This document shows, one piece after another, positions 1 through 12,358 of a stretch of 64,000 bases of DNA (positions are counted from its first letter, which is position 1; each line of letters begins with the position of its first letter). Position numbers and translations under genes: made by a program. The stretch covers positions 579,276 through 643,275 of the forward strand of contig PCDI01000012.1 of assembly GCA_002778195.1 (NCBI GenBank), in the 5' to 3' direction. The DNA is from Raffaelea ambrosiae. Taxonomy: Eukaryota; Ascomycota; Sordariomycetes; Ophiostomatales; Ophiostomataceae. The notes below the pieces were generated by a model that saw only the letters and a list, made by a program, of their open reading frames with translations, was not told the origin of the DNA and did not search any database.

Positions 1-821
1 GGGGTGTCTAAGTGATTAATAAGTCCACGGTGTACACTGTGTTCTGCTACTGTAGACATCAAACACACGCGCACTCCAGCCACACACTAATTTTATAGCG
101 TAGCCCACTATAACCTCTTATAACCTCCCTGTAACCTTGCGCACATATTCAGCGTATGCTCAGCAGTGGTACAGGCTGCAGCAGTCTACTATGCTAACTT
201 GCAGCGGTCTACCTCCTACAACCTCCTCATAACCTTGCGTATATGCTCAGCATATGCTCGAAACACAAAGAAGTGTTTAGCTGCGGAGCACATACTGAGC
301 ATATACGCAAGGTTGTAAGGAGGTTATAAGAGGCTATGCTGTAGACGGCTGTGACCTGTTTCGCTGAATAGTATATGTGCAGCAACTAACTATATACTGA
401 GTATATACATAGGGTTAAGCAGGTTATAGCGGGTAGACCGCTGTAAATTAGTGCGTGGCTAGAGTGCGTGGCTGAATGCCTTTGTACTTTTTCACGAAGC
501 ACAGTATGCCAAGCCAAGGAAATTCGACACCCCCTGCGATGTGTATGCCCAGAAAAACGCTTCGGCGAGTGCTGGATCACGATAATAAACCCCACAGCAG
601 CGCAACGACGCTGACACAAAGACCGGGCAGAATATATAGCTTGTGTCCACAGCCGTCCAGCTCGAGACAGGGAGCATGTACGGCAGAACTCCCTCCTCCC
701 TCCACGTCTGCCTGCTCCCGTTTGCCTTTTGCCCTTGCGACTGACGGCCTGCGTGGCCAATTGACCTGCTGAGCTGGCTGCGTTGCTGCTTGCGTTGGCG
801 TCGTCTACCCCAATTCTCACC
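1..821. other. Left-end spacer and upstream region of the Zn2Cys6 gene
   Basis: No convincing gene is visible. The left half is dominated by the degenerate repeat cluster described separately. Between 444 and 474 an 11-base word, agtgcgtggct, occurs twice. The right half is the presumed promoter and 5' leader of the transcription factor gene. Open frames here have no recognisable protein features. Confidence 0.6.
123..416. repeat. Four-copy direct/inverted repeat, copies differing by transitions (RIP-like)
   Basis: A 39-base unit with the core aaccttgcgtatatgctcag occurs at 123-161 and 221-259 on the plus strand and at 286-324 on the minus strand; a shorter 26-base version lies at 391-416 on the minus strand. 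The second and third copies form an inverted pair around a 26-base loop. In the hand alignment every mismatch between copies is a C/T or G/A change, with no transversion. That is the expected footprint of repeat-induced point mutation. The cluster may be the remnant of a small inverted-repeat element or of a longer repeat extending left of the window. Confidence 0.75.
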
Positions 822-3800
822 ATGCTGCCCGAGGCGTCCCGCGGTGGCGATAACGGCCGCCATCACGACGACGCGACAGACACGACGACGAAGCCCATGG
901 GCCTTGGTGATGCAGGAGACGCAAGCATGGCCGATGATTCCAGAGACATCAAGAACGAGCCCCCAACAACTGCCGCGACACCGGCACCCGCCGGTCGCAG
1001 AGGCTCCAAGAAAGTGCGCTCGGGTTGCGTGACGTGCAAGTAAGCAACCACCCTCTCTGCCCACAAGCCCGCGCCCTAACGTGACACGTGGGACACATGG
1101 GACCAAGTGCGCCGAATGTGGACATTGTCCGGGCCTGGCACGCTCTAACCCCGTTTTCGCAGGAAGCGCAAAGTCAAATGCGACGAAGCCAAGCCGTTCT
1201 GTCTCCGCTGCACCAAGACCGGCCGCCAATGCGGCGGCTATCTCGACCTGGCCGCACTGGCCGCCAACCGTCGCCGGCGACGGCACATTGTCCCAGCAGG
1301 GTCGGTGGGGCCTGGGGAAGCCGGCGAAGCCGGGGGCGCCGCGCCAGGGAAGTCCCCAGACACGGCGACCGCTGGCCTGGTTTTGTCGTCAAAGCTGGGC
1401 GTGATTTCAGGCTGGACGGCGTCCGACGAGGAGCGGCGAGCCTTTGCCTTCTTCCAGGAGGTCACGGCGCCGAGCCTGGCCGGCGACCTGGACGCGCCCT
1501 TTTGGCGCATTCTCGTGATGCAGGTCTGCCACGCCGAGCGGGCAGTGCGCCATGCCGCCATGGCCGTCGGCGCCCTCCACGAGGCCTTCCTCAAGGCAGA
1601 GCCCATGGGTTTCTCTGCATCCGCGGCGACAACGCTGACGGGCAGTGACAGGGCTCACCAGGCGTTTGCCCTGCAGCAGTACAACACGGCCATCAGCTGT
1701 CTGCTGGAAGAGATGGGCAGCACATCAGGCCCGGACCAGGACGGCGACATCCCCCAGGGCGGGGGCAAAGAAGGAGGTGAAACAGCGAGCAGAAGCCCTG
1801 GCGATAGCAGCAGCAGCAGCAGCAGCAGCAGGGCCAACAGCCGCACCAACAGCACTTGCACCAGAAGCGGCCAGGCAGCCTCGGGCAGCCACGCCCCCTG
1901 GAGACGCCCTGTCGCGCCCCTGATGACGTGCATCCTCTTCGTCTGCATCGAGGTCATGCAGGGCAAGGACAAGGTCGCGCTCATCCACCTCGAGCAGGGC
2001 CGCCACATCCTCAGCCAGCTGGACCAAAGGCACCAGCGACGGGGAAACTCGCTCTCGTCACATTCGCACCTCCGGCCGCGCCAGCAGTCCCATCGCGACC
2101 CCAGAGACCGCATGCATCCAGAGCACACCGACCGCGCCGACCACACCGACCATCCCGACCCGGACGTCGCCGCCATCAAAAAATACCTCGCCCCCCTCTA
2201 CACCCGCCTCAGCATGACCTCCTTTCTCTTCGGCGGCACTCCCGTGCCCATTCCAGCTTCGCTGCAGTGGCACCACCCAGACAGAAGCAGCACCGGCAGC
2301 AGTGGCTCCGCGACAACACCATTCGACTCCGTTCACTCTCTCCGCAGCGCTGTCCATGAGTGCATCGACAGCGTCCTCCGGTTCACTCAGAAAGCCCGCC
2401 CGGCGAAGTACGGAGCGGCCTGTGGAGCCGGCGTGCACGAGCACCTCGAGGCCGAACAGCACCAACTTCAGGCTCAGCTGGTGCAGCTGCATGTGGCTCT
2501 TTCGCTGTATCAGATGGGCCAGGCCGCGACGCCGGCGACGGCACCAGGAACGGAGAAACAGATGCTGCCGTGTTCTCGGTGGCAGACGCAGACAGCCACG
2601 CACCCCTTTGCAAACACCTCCACGAAGCTGCCTTTGTCCCTGCTGCAAATACACCTGTCCGTTGCCGAGATCTGGCTCGCCACGGCCATGGCCGCGTGTG
2701 AGATCGACTACGATGCCCACTTGGCCGCCTTTTCATCGATTGTGTCCTTGGCTGCGACGATTCTCGGGGCCGAACCCGGATTCTCGGCACCAAATGTAAC
2801 GGAGTGGCAACCGGAGAAGACGGCGGGGAAGCAGGGGAAGCAGACGAGACAGGGGAAGCAGACCCACAAGACTGCCTCCACACTGGAGAACACCATGCTA
2901 GCCCAGCCCCAGCCGCAGAGGGCCGTCTTCACGCTCGAAACACACGTCCTGCCGGCACTCTACTATGTCGCCACCAAGTGCCGCCATCGGTTGGTGCGCC
3001 ACGCCGCACTCGGATTGCTCATGAGCCATCGGGGTCGACGGGAGAATCTGTGGCGGGCGGATGTTCTGGGGGCGATTGCGGCACGACTCATCGAATTGGA
3101 GGAGACCGGCTTCGCGGGTGGGGCTGGAGCAGGGGGGGTGCAGCAGCAGCAGCAGCAGCAGACAAACTACACGGGGGGGACCATGGCCAACACCAACGTG
3201 AAGATGCCGGAACAGACCCCGAAGATGGCCAAGACGGAGCTGACCACGCCGATAGAGGCTATGCCAGCAGGCGAGCCCAGAGCGCTGCCCGCAGGGTCTA
3301 TGCAAATCGGCAACGAGACACACCTCGCAAACAGGATGCACCTGGAGGACCACACGCCCTGGCACGGCCAGGGCCTTGCGTCGCCCCTGACTATGGACCC
3401 GGCCGCCTTGGCCATGCAGCGGGAAGAGGAGGATGCTGCTGCTGCTGCCGCTACCTCCGACGCAGCAGCGGCGGAGTGGGCCGACGAGTTGGCAGTAGGC
3501 CTTTCCCAATTTTGGCCGTCGGTGTTTGGCGAGAACGAGGCCGCCGGTGGTGAGGGAGACGGGGATCCGCCGGAAGACATTCCTGACATTCCTGGACGGG
3601 ACGACAAAGGGGACAGCAAGGGCGATGAGGGCGATGGCAATGAGGACGAGGAGAGCGACGACTGCGACGACTGCGAAGACAGCATAGAGGACGACGAGGA
3701 CCGCAATAAACAGGAACGAGGGGGCTCGGAAGACACGGAAGCTTCTGGGGACACGGGGAGGACGGGAGACACAGAAGAGAGCTACGAAAGGAGAGGGAGG

Positions 3801-4019
3801 TCGTCGCCGACGCCGCAGCGCCCCCTGCCGGCCCCGTACACCACCACCGAGTCGCCTTTTGGCGTGCCGGAGAAAGCACGCATCCACGCGGCCGTTATCG
3901 GCGCAGAGGAGGCTGGAGGCAGCTATGTGACAGTGTTCCGCAAGCCGCAGGGGCTAGACGGGCCGTGGAATGTGCAGACCGAATTTGTGCGGGTGGAGGT
4001 TGTGGAGCTAGGCATGTGA
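822..4019 (+). CDS. Zn2Cys6 fungal transcription factor with acidic C-terminal tail
   Basis: A predicted nuclear DNA-binding regulator of 1,024 aa from two exons, 822-1039 and 1163-4019; the intron has gtaagc and ttttcgcag borders. The splice joins the binuclear cluster: cysteines at about 69, 72, 79, 86, 89 and 96 give C-x2-C-x6-C-x6-C-x2-C-x6-C with the basic CKKRKVKC segment. A helical stretch near residues 327-360 (including MQGKDKVALIHLEQGRHIL) resembles the fungal-specific transcription factor domain of the Fungal_trans_2 type. The protein also has a serine run, a short poly-Q, and a strongly acidic stretch near residues 880-960 that could be an activation region (inference). The start was chosen at ATG 822 (caccATGc), since the open frame further upstream begins only with TTG. 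The target is unknown and no biosynthetic cluster adjoins it. Confidence 0.9.
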
Positions 4020-4864
4020 GGGCACCTCGCTTGGACGGTATTCTGGGGTATTTTTCTTTTGTCTCTTTTTTTTTTCTCGTTTTCTCTTTTCTTCTTTTCT
4101 CCTTTTTTTTTCTTGCGCACAAAAGTTTGCGTGGTATTTGGTCATTGACAAAAAGGTTTTACATGATACAAACGGTACGGCTTTCAAGCATTTCTTGGTT
4201 TACGGGACTGTGTTCCTATGTGTTTAGATCTTTTTTTTTTCCACTTTGGAGGATTTGACTTGCTATTCGGAACATACAAGTAGAAATAGAAAAGGATACA
4301 AAACGACAGGGGCAAAAAAAAAAAAAAAAGAGCAACTGGAAATTGGGGAAAGGGACATGGAACACGCAAGATGCTCCCTCTATACTAGTTATATATATAA
4401 GAATTTTCTTTTCGCTTCCCTCCTCGTCTCCTACACGACACATACATGATCCTTTCTGCCAATGCCCCCTCGGAGAGGAATGATGAAATTAAGTCAGGGG
4501 TTCAAATTTTTTTTTTCGTGTTTTCGGTGACTCCTCCTCCACTTCATATATTCGGCACACATATCCCAAAGCGAGCGAGGCCGTGTATTGCCAAGCTTCC
4601 TCTAGCGAACAGAAAGGGGAAATAAACAAACAAATCGAGGAAAAGAGAACAAGAAAACAAAAAGAAAAGAAAAGAAAAGGAAAAGCAATGGAAACAACTC
4701 ATCACCGGCTCTAATAGACTGACGCCTACAAACAAACCCTAGACAAAGTGCAAGAACTGAGAGAGAAAAAAAAGAAAGAAAGGAAAGAAAAGGGGAAGAC
4801 GGGGGAATACGGAAGGTGAGAACACGGAGAGAACAAAGAGGGTTTCGGGAAGGGGGGTGTTCCT
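4020..4864. other. Convergent intergenic region with homopolymer tracts
   Basis: This lies between the 3' ends of the Zn2Cys6 gene and the NADH dehydrogenase gene. It contains T-rich tracts near 4065-4110 and 4228, and A-rich or purine-rich tracts near 4313-4330 and 4620-4800. These fit two facing 3' UTR and polyadenylation regions. No gene is seen. Confidence 0.6.
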
Positions 4865-7085
4865 CTACTCGCGCGAAATGTCACGGCCAAAGAGCTTCGA
4901 CTTGAGCCAGTCGTTCAGCACCAGCAGACGGTTCCGGGCTAGAGAAGAGCAAAAAGTTAGCAGTGTTCGAGATGGCATAGGGAGGCACAGGCACTCCCCA
5001 AAAGAAGAACGGGAAATGGACTTACTGCTAAACACCATGGAAAGGTAGGCGCTCCGCCAGAAGAGGAAGGTCAGGCTGCCGCCCGAGGCGACATTGCCGT
5101 TGAACCAGCTGACGTCGGCGACGGCCTTTTCGCTGCCAATGTACGCCAGGCTGCCCTGGTGGGAGTAGTGGAAGGGCTTGATGTCCTTGATGCGGCGCAG
5201 CTGGCGCTCGGCCTCCTCGATCTCCTTGCTGGCGGCGGCGGAGTCGGTGCCGGGGGCCAGGTTGAGCGACGAACTCAGGGTGGCAATGCGGTGCTCCAGC
5301 TCGGCGGTCTTGGCCATGTTGTTGAAGAGGCGGGCGAGGAAGTTGCCCTCCTGGGCGGCGACCTGGGCGGTGGGGGCGTAGCCGGCGACGGCGCAGTCGC
5401 CGACGGCCCAGATGTCGCGGGCGCCCTGGACGACCAGGTACTCGTTGACGGCGAGGCCGCGGCGGGAGTCCTTCTGGGCGGGGATGCGGCCCATCAGGTC
5501 GCGCACCAGGGGGCGCAGGGCGTTGCCGGTGGCCCAGACGAGCAGGCCGTAGGGGAACTGGACGCGGCCCTTGCTGCCGTCGGGCAGGGTCTGCTCGGCC
5601 TCGACGACCTTGTCGGTGACCTTTTTCACCATGGTCTTGGTGTGGATGGTGATCTCCTCCTCCTTGAAGGTGTTCTCGGTGTAGTCGATCAGCTGCTTGG
5701 AGAAGCTGGGCAGCACGTTGGGCAGGGCCTCGATCAGGGTGACGCGGAAGCGGTTGGCAATGTCCGGGATCAGCTTGCGGATGTCGTCCTCGAAGAAGTC
5801 GTGCAGCTCGCCGGCAAACTCGACGCCCGTGGGGCCGCCGCCGACCACGACCATGTGCAGCAGGCGGTCGATCTCCTCGGGCGTCTGGTCCTTGAAGGCG
5901 GCCGTCTCGACGCAGTCCATGATCTTCTTGCGGATCTGCTGCGCGTCGCCAATCTCCTTGAGGAAGCACGAATTGTCGCGCACGCCGGGGATGCCAAAGG
6001 TGGCGTTCTCGGCGCCGACGCCGACGACGAGCATGTCGTAGGGCACCTCGGTCTCGGCGGTGGCGCCGCGGACGTCGGAGCTGTCGCGGATCCTGACGAT
6101 CTTGCGGTCGGGGTCGACGGAGCTGGCCTCGGCCTCGTAGTAGGTGACGGCGCCGTGCTTGGCGTGGCAGATGGAGCGGATGGGCTCCATGATGGACCGG
6201 TGCTCAATCAGGCCGGTGGTGCACGAGGGCAGCAGCGGGGTGAAGAGGAAGTAGTTGCGCGGCGAGATGACGACGACGTTGTACTGTTCGGTGTCGAGCT
6301 TCTTGAGCAGGGAGACAGAGCCCCAGCCGGTGCCTTGGAGGGAGGGGTGTGGATGTTAGTCAGAGCAATGGGAGAGGGGGGAGGGGGGACATTGAGAGAA
6401 AGGCCCGTTGAGGAGAAGACCAATTGAGAGAAAAAAGAAAAAGAAAAACAGAAAGACCCGTGGAGGAGATGAAAAGAGAGGCAAGAATCCAAGATCCGCA
6501 GCAAGAAACATAGGATCCAACACAAGCAGCGCAACAACGACAGCAAACCGGAAACAGAAGAAAAAGCATGGCAGACGCCCACTCACCCAAGATCACCAGC
6601 GTCTTCTTGTTCGGGTCCGGCGGCGTCCGGTGCGGATCCGAATGCGCCTCGACGTAGATGCTCACGCTCGTGTACAGCACACTGCCGATGAAGGACAGGT
6701 AGGTCAGGCGCCACAGCCAGAGCAGCGACCGGAAGCGCCGCTTCTTGGGCTTCGGGGTGGGCGAGGGGGACGAGGAGGAGGACGAGGAGGAGGAAGGCGC
6801 CTCGGAGGCATAGCTGCGGAAGGACTGGAGGCCGGCCAAGGTCGGCAGACGGGAAGCTGCTGCTGGGCGCGCAAGGCTGCTGCTGCTGCTGCGGATGGCA
6901 GCCAATGCCGATGTGCCGGGCCGGGCGAGGGCGCGCGCGGCGGTTGTGGAGGTTGTCGGGGAGGAGGACAGACACCGGAGCTGGCGCAACTGCACGAGGC
7001 GGTTCTGCTGGAGCTGCTGCTGGAGCTTTGCGCCGCGGACGGGCGCGCTGGCCAGACGGCCCAGGGCAGACGACACGGCCGCCAT
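4865..7085 (-). CDS. Mitochondrial alternative (type II, external-type) NADH dehydrogenase
   Basis: Rotenone-insensitive NADH:ubiquinone oxidoreductase that passes electrons from NADH to the quinone pool without pumping protons; the family sits on the inner mitochondrial membrane. The 626 aa protein comes from three exons (7085-6587, 6333-5026, 4938-4865), and both introns have good borders and keep phase. Residues 1-95 are rich in Arg, Ser and Ala, like a presequence. A Ser/Pro/Lys stretch follows, then one membrane segment at about 121-145. The first dinucleotide fold begins with VILGTGWGS near 163-172 and the second with VVVGGGPTGVEFAGEL near 328-343. The end, WLKSKLFGRDISRE, is typical of NDE/NDI enzymes. 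The single N-terminal membrane anchor suggests the external (NDE) type (inference). No EF-hand insertion was noticed. Confidence 0.93.
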
Positions 7086-8212
7086 TGCTGTGTGTTGGAT
7101 TCGCAGCGAAGCACAGCGATGGAAGGGGGGTGCGAAGGGGGGGGAAGGAACACAAGAAGAAAGGGATTCGGAAAAGAAAAAGAAAAGAAAAAAAAGAAGA
7201 TACAGATAAGAATTGGGAGGGAGAGGGTTTGAGTCAAATACCAAAAAATAAAATCCCCAAATTTAAAATAAGAAAATCAGAGGGGGAAAGGACGGGCGAG
7301 CCCCAGAAAAAAAAGAGAGCACCAAAAAAAGAGCACCAGCTTTCGCTAGAGGTCGCAACTTTCCGCTAGGCGACTTTTCGCCGGGGACGGACTGCTGTCG
7401 CCCTGCCTAGGAAAAAAAAGGGAAGGGAAGGCGACTTTTTCCTCTTCTTCGCTCTTCAGCTTTTTTTTTTTGTTTTGTTTTTGCCAATTCTTCTAATTTT
7501 TTATCTCCTTTTCTTGTCTTGCCTTTTTCGGATCACTTTTGGCTCACTCCCGTCCGGTTGTCGCTTGCACAACAGAGTGAGGCAATTACAGGAAGAATCA
7601 CAGGAGAACAGAGAAAGAATTGGAGAGGTATTAAAAGACGTCAGCAGAAGAACAAAAAAGATGATAATAGAGATGTGTAATGGCCCCCTGTATGCAGCAT
7701 GCAGAGGCACAGAGTTGGAGAAGAGAGAAAAAGGTATGCCGGCGAATCGCACCTTCCCAGCTTACGGTGGAACTTTCCGCTGAGTCGCAGCAGTTATCTG
7801 CGAGATCGCTTTCCTATGTACCCCTACGGTGTATTTTTCCGTGCCTTCCTTTTTTTTCTTTTTTTTTTCCACTCTGAGTCGACCCCTGGAAACCCCCAGT
7901 TTTCCGCCGAATCCCCGAGTCTCGGTGCAACGGCCGTCCTCGAGAATGCCCTGCCCAGCCCTTTTCTGGGGGGCAACTCCGAGGTTCCCCCGCCTGCGTG
8001 CTTGCGACGGTTCCGCAGCTGTGCTTTGCTCGCCCGTTTTGGGAAGTACCGCGTCGCTACCCATAGTACATAGTACCCGCGCCTGGGATATCCCAAGGGA
8101 CACTAGAGAGCTAAGCTAGGGCGGGATGGTGGTTGCTTCGTCACGCAGTTGCTCGTACTCTGCTAATTCTCCCCTTTCTCCCGCGGGCTAAAGCATCCAG
8201 CTCCAGTGAGCT

Positions 8213-8255
<43 letters not shown>

Positions 8256-8533
8256 ACTGTCCTGTTGAACCCGTTGAACCCCGTACCAGCAAACCTTTTT
8301 TTATTCTTCCATATGTGATTGATTCTTTTCTTTTTGTCTGTCCTGCTCTATAAAGCCGTGGTATTGTCCTCCCACCACGGAATCCATCCCGCTCGTTTTG
8401 TTTCATATCCTCGTTCTCTACATGTGTGTATGCCAGTCAAAAACGGCCCAATACGGCCCAGTACGCGCTCCCTACAACACAACACGCAAGGCACGTCTTT
8501 CGGTCATGTCGATCACGTCTCTGTATCACGTCT
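7086..8533. other. Intergenic region: NDE promoter side and AsnRS 3' side
   Basis: No supported gene. It holds the upstream region of the NADH dehydrogenase gene, with A-rich and T-rich tracts around 7150-7520, a T-rich tract near 7850-7870 and a CA microsatellite annotated separately. Short open frames here have low-complexity translations. Confidence 0.55.
8215..8250. repeat. CA dinucleotide microsatellite
   Basis: Eighteen uninterrupted CA units lie about 280 bases beyond the stop codon of the asparaginyl-tRNA synthetase gene. Confidence 0.95.
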
Positions 8534-10531
8534 TTACGGTGTGCAACGGCCCATGAACCGCGGGTACAGGCACGCCTCTCTCACCGTCCACAGCTTCATC
8601 AGCCAGGCCAGGAAACGCTCTGCGCCCAGGCCGTAGCCGCCGTGCGGCGACGAGCCGTACTTGCGCTGGTCCAGATACCAGAAATAGCCCGCGGGGTCGA
8701 TCTGCTCGCGCTTGTATGCCGCCAGCAGCTCCTCGTAGTCCCAGATACGCATGCTGCCGCCCACCACCTCGCCCACGCCGGGCATCAGCAGGTCGACCGA
8801 CTCCGTCACGCGCTTGTCGTCATCCGCCTTTTGCATGTAGAAGGCCTTGATCTCGACGGGGAAGTGAGTCAGCAAGATCGGCCGGTTGATTTCGTCGGTC
8901 ATTTGGCGCTCGGCAGCTTCGGCACTGTGTGTGGTGTTAGTGAGAATGCGTTGGAGAAGAGAGGATCAGCAAAGAAATTCGGGGAACTGGGTAGATTGGA
9001 AGAAGGGTGAAAGGGTGGGGTAGGGAGGGCGGAGAAGAAAACCCACATATCATCACCAAAGACATGGTCGTTGCCTTCAGTGTTCTTGATGCCTCTCTCG
9101 CGCAGCCAGTCAATGGCATCGGAATACCGCATGCGCAGGAACGGCGTCGCCGGCTTGACAAAGTCGGGGTTGTACTCCTTGATCTTGGCCGCCGCGATGG
9201 GGTCCTCGAAAATCAGGTCGATGACCCGGCAGACAATGTGCTCCAGGTGGTCTAGCAGGTCGGTGAACGTGATGAAGTCGAGCTCGGCCTCGACGTGGGA
9301 GTACTCGGAAAGCTGGGAAGAGTTAGAAGGGGAAACTTGGGAAGAGAACGGAGAGGGGTGAAAACGAGGAAGAGAAATGGAAAATCAAAGTAAACCGGAA
9401 AAGAAAAAAAAAATAAAACATAATGACAAAAACAAAAACAAAAAACATCAACCGGGAAAGAGAAGAAAGGAGACAAGGTATTTCTGCCGAGCTTACATGA
9501 CGTCTCGTCAGCGACTTCTCCGCACGGAAGGACTTCTCAATGCAGTACACATCGCCCAGCGACGGCAGGACCGTCTCCAGGTACAGCTGGCTCGACTGCG
9601 TCAGGTAGGCCGTCTCGCCGTAGTACTCGAGCGAGAAGAGCGTGGCGCCGCCCTCGACCTGCGTCTGCACCAGCGCCGGCGGGCTGACCTTGGTGATCTG
9701 CAGCTCCTGGTACGCCTGGTGGAAGGCCGTCTCGAGCGCGCTGCGCACGTACATGACCGCGCTGGGCTTGTCCTGCCGCAGCGTCAGGTGCCGCAGGTTG
9801 AGCAGCGTCGTCGGGTCGGCGTCCACGGGCGCCATGTTGGTGAACGACTCGTCGCCGCCGGGGGCCTTGGCGATCACCCGGAAGAAGTCGGCGTGCAGCT
9901 CGCGGTCCAGCGGCGCGTGCAGGCCCGCCGGCACCTCCCACAGCTCGCCCACAATCTCGAGCGACGTCTCGCGCGTCAGCGTCAGCGCGTCGTGCGTCTT
10001 GGACAGCTGGCCCGACAGCAGGCACTGCATCAGGTCCAGCCCGCGCCGGATCGTCACAAAAATCAGAGCCCCCTGCTTGGCCACCCGGTGCACGCGGCCG
10101 GCCACGCGCACCCGCACCACGTTGGCGGAGTCGTCCTCTTTGGAGGTCCGCAGACGTCCTATGACCTTGGGGTCCGTCTCGCCCAGGGCAATCGTCTTGG
10201 CCGCCGGCAGGGCCGGGTCTTCGCTGATCTTGATGTTCTTGGCCTGCTCCAGGACCGCCTCGCGGGCCGCCGCCTCCTGGGCCTCCTTCTGCGCCCGCTG
10301 GGCGGCAGCGTCACGCTTCTTCTGCTGCGCGGCCGCATAGCTGACCGCCTTCTTCAGCGCTGCCTTGGCCGCCGGCTTGTAGCCGTCCTCCTCGTTCTTC
10401 TTGACCTGGTACTCGTTGTCCCCGCCATGCTGCAGATACGCACGGCCGAGCGTCAGGTACGGCGACGCCTCTGTGCCGGCCGTGTCGTCGGCGTCCACGC
10501 CTTTGGTTTCGTCAACGTATATGACGGCCAT
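8534..10531 (-). CDS. Asparaginyl-tRNA synthetase, cytosolic (class II)
   Basis: Charges tRNA-Asn with asparagine using ATP. The 563 aa product comes from exons 10531-9497, 9312-9047 and 8924-8534. The length is close to the yeast cytosolic enzyme. An N-terminal Lys/Ala/Glu-rich helical extension (about 45-100) precedes the OB-fold anticodon-binding domain. Class II motif 2 (FRAEKSLTRRHLSEYSHVEAE region, about 335-355) is formed only after splicing of exons 1 and 2. Motif 3, GGYGLGAERF, lies at about 529-538. The second intron uses a gtgggt donor, and joining it restores the expected FGDDIAEAAER segment. No mitochondrial presequence is visible, so the cytosolic form is favoured. It could be dual-localised only if a different start is used. 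Confidence 0.95.
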
Positions 10532-12358
10532 TTCTGATTGCTAGGGAAAGGAAACGCTTGTTCTGAACAAGGAAGGGGAGGAGGGGGGGAAAAAAGAGGT
10601 GTCAAAGTTGTCGTGTCCAGTACACCAGGCGGGGCGAGTTTGGCTGTCAAACAGGGCTTAAGAGATTTTGTATCGCATGTTCCTTATCGCCAACATGAGT
10701 CACCGTGTGGGTCACGTGTCCGGCACAGACCCTGGAATTAGCAGAGGGGCTAGAAGACGGGCAGGAGGGGCTGATAACGGTTTCAGAGAGCCCTCTCCTG
10801 TGTTCGAGGCTGGCGATCGCGCTGCACAGAGGCAAGAGCAACCTGCAGATGAGAAGTATGAGTCAACAGGTTCGATCCTTGCTCCGAGCAGTCAATTTCG
10901 GAAGGTAGCCCTTGCCAGGAACCGAATAGCCTGACAATCTAATCAGACTGTTCCATTCTGGCCAATCGCCATTTTCACTGGTATAAGTGCTAATGAAGGG
11001 AGAAGACTCGCCCAGAAGCATCACGGACAAATAGCAGCCATTGGCAGCCCTTTTTGTGCCCAGGGTTATCCTGTATGTCTTGTCTGTGGTGAGCCAAAGT
11101 TTCTGGGAGGTGGGATGGTGTGTGCCTTTGTAGAACTATTGCCTCAGACACATTTGCATCAATCTTTGATGGGCCAAGTGCACAATGGCCAGACTGCCAA
11201 TTTCATCAGCTTACAGGGCCAGGCATATAGAAAGACTCACGCTGTAATACGTATAGATCCCATAGGGTGAGGCTGTGCATCACGTGGAGTGTCTACGGCC
11301 ACTGCATCGGTGTGACTCATCTGCAGTTCAAGATCGGAGCTTGTCTGTGCGGCTGCGATCTCAATAGGTATGGCATCGGTCAACTTCGCCGATTGGCTTG
11401 GGTTGGCACTTCAGGGTCCAATGGCAGACCTATGGTGTCCATGCCCACCTCTCATTCAGGCTGTTATACATATCGACCGCTCTATTGAGAACTGGATGAC
11501 TGTTTCCTGTCGTGCGAAGCCACGAGACTTGGTGTGTAACTCATTGGTTGTCACGGTTAAAAAAGAACCAGCGAAGACATCTCTTTGTGAGCTGCGCATG
11601 TCTAGATCGCCAGGGAAATAACTAGTGATTACTTTGTAGGTTTTCCCCGCAAATTGGTACCGCATGCCACGCTGTCTTTGCCAGCTGGGACTTCCTTTGA
11701 TACGAGGTTCTCAGCGCAAAGCTCCCCCTGATGACGACGGACGTCTCCCGAGCCACAAGTGCACTTGCCAAGTATTCTACCAAAGCCAAGGATGTCAGTT
11801 CTAGAGCTCCAATTCTTGTTCCTCTTGTGCTCCGACGATCAGGGCAGTGTTGCAGTGAGAGGGGAACCTTTTTGGGCTTACTACACCGTATGTGCAGCGA
11901 GTCGCGACCAAAGAAAGAAGAGACTAACTAGAAAAAAAAATTATAATATAAAAAACGGGCCGTAACACTGCAGGTGGCGACTCTTCTCGGCGGCGGTACT
12001 CCGTAGTGCGCGTCTCGCGCACACTTCTCTCTAGAGGAGCACTTCCGCGCTCCGGCGACTCTCGGAGCGGTTGAGCGCGCCCTCCCCCTGGAACCGGCCA
12101 TATGACTCTTCACCGTCAACCGCAATACTTCCCAACTGGGCAAGTACTATAGTGGACGAGAACAACAAGGGGAGCAATGGGTGCCAGCTAGGCGAGGAAA
12201 AGAAAATAAGCTTTATTCCGGTCGACGCACTACTCGTCGAGTTCCTATTTCGGATCCCATCGTCGGACCTGGTCCATATCTCCCCGACGTGCTTGTCTTG
12301 GACTTTCCGAACTTGTTCCTTCCCGTTGTGCTATGTGTGGACGGGCGAAACTGCCTGC
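10532..12358. other. Intergenic region, no gene recognised
   Basis: This covers the upstream region of the asparaginyl-tRNA synthetase gene and the 3' side of the acetyltransferase gene. All open frames are short and have no recognisable motif. A sequence at about 10870-10880 resembles a tRNA B box, but the flanks cannot fold into a tRNA. Confidence 0.5.

Noticed and set aside
5159..6427. A 422-codon plus-strand open frame opposite the NADH dehydrogenase
   Set aside because: It is the antisense shadow of a high-GC coding exon whose minus-strand product is clearly a type II NADH dehydrogenase.
9377..10537. A 386-codon plus-strand open frame opposite AsnRS
   Set aside because: Antisense shadow; its Arg/Leu-rich composition mirrors GC-rich codons of the synthetase.
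10830..10900. tRNA gene suggested by ggttcgatcc, a B-box-like word
   Set aside because: Flanking bases cannot form the T stem or acceptor stem, and no matching A box or anticodon arm lies upstream.
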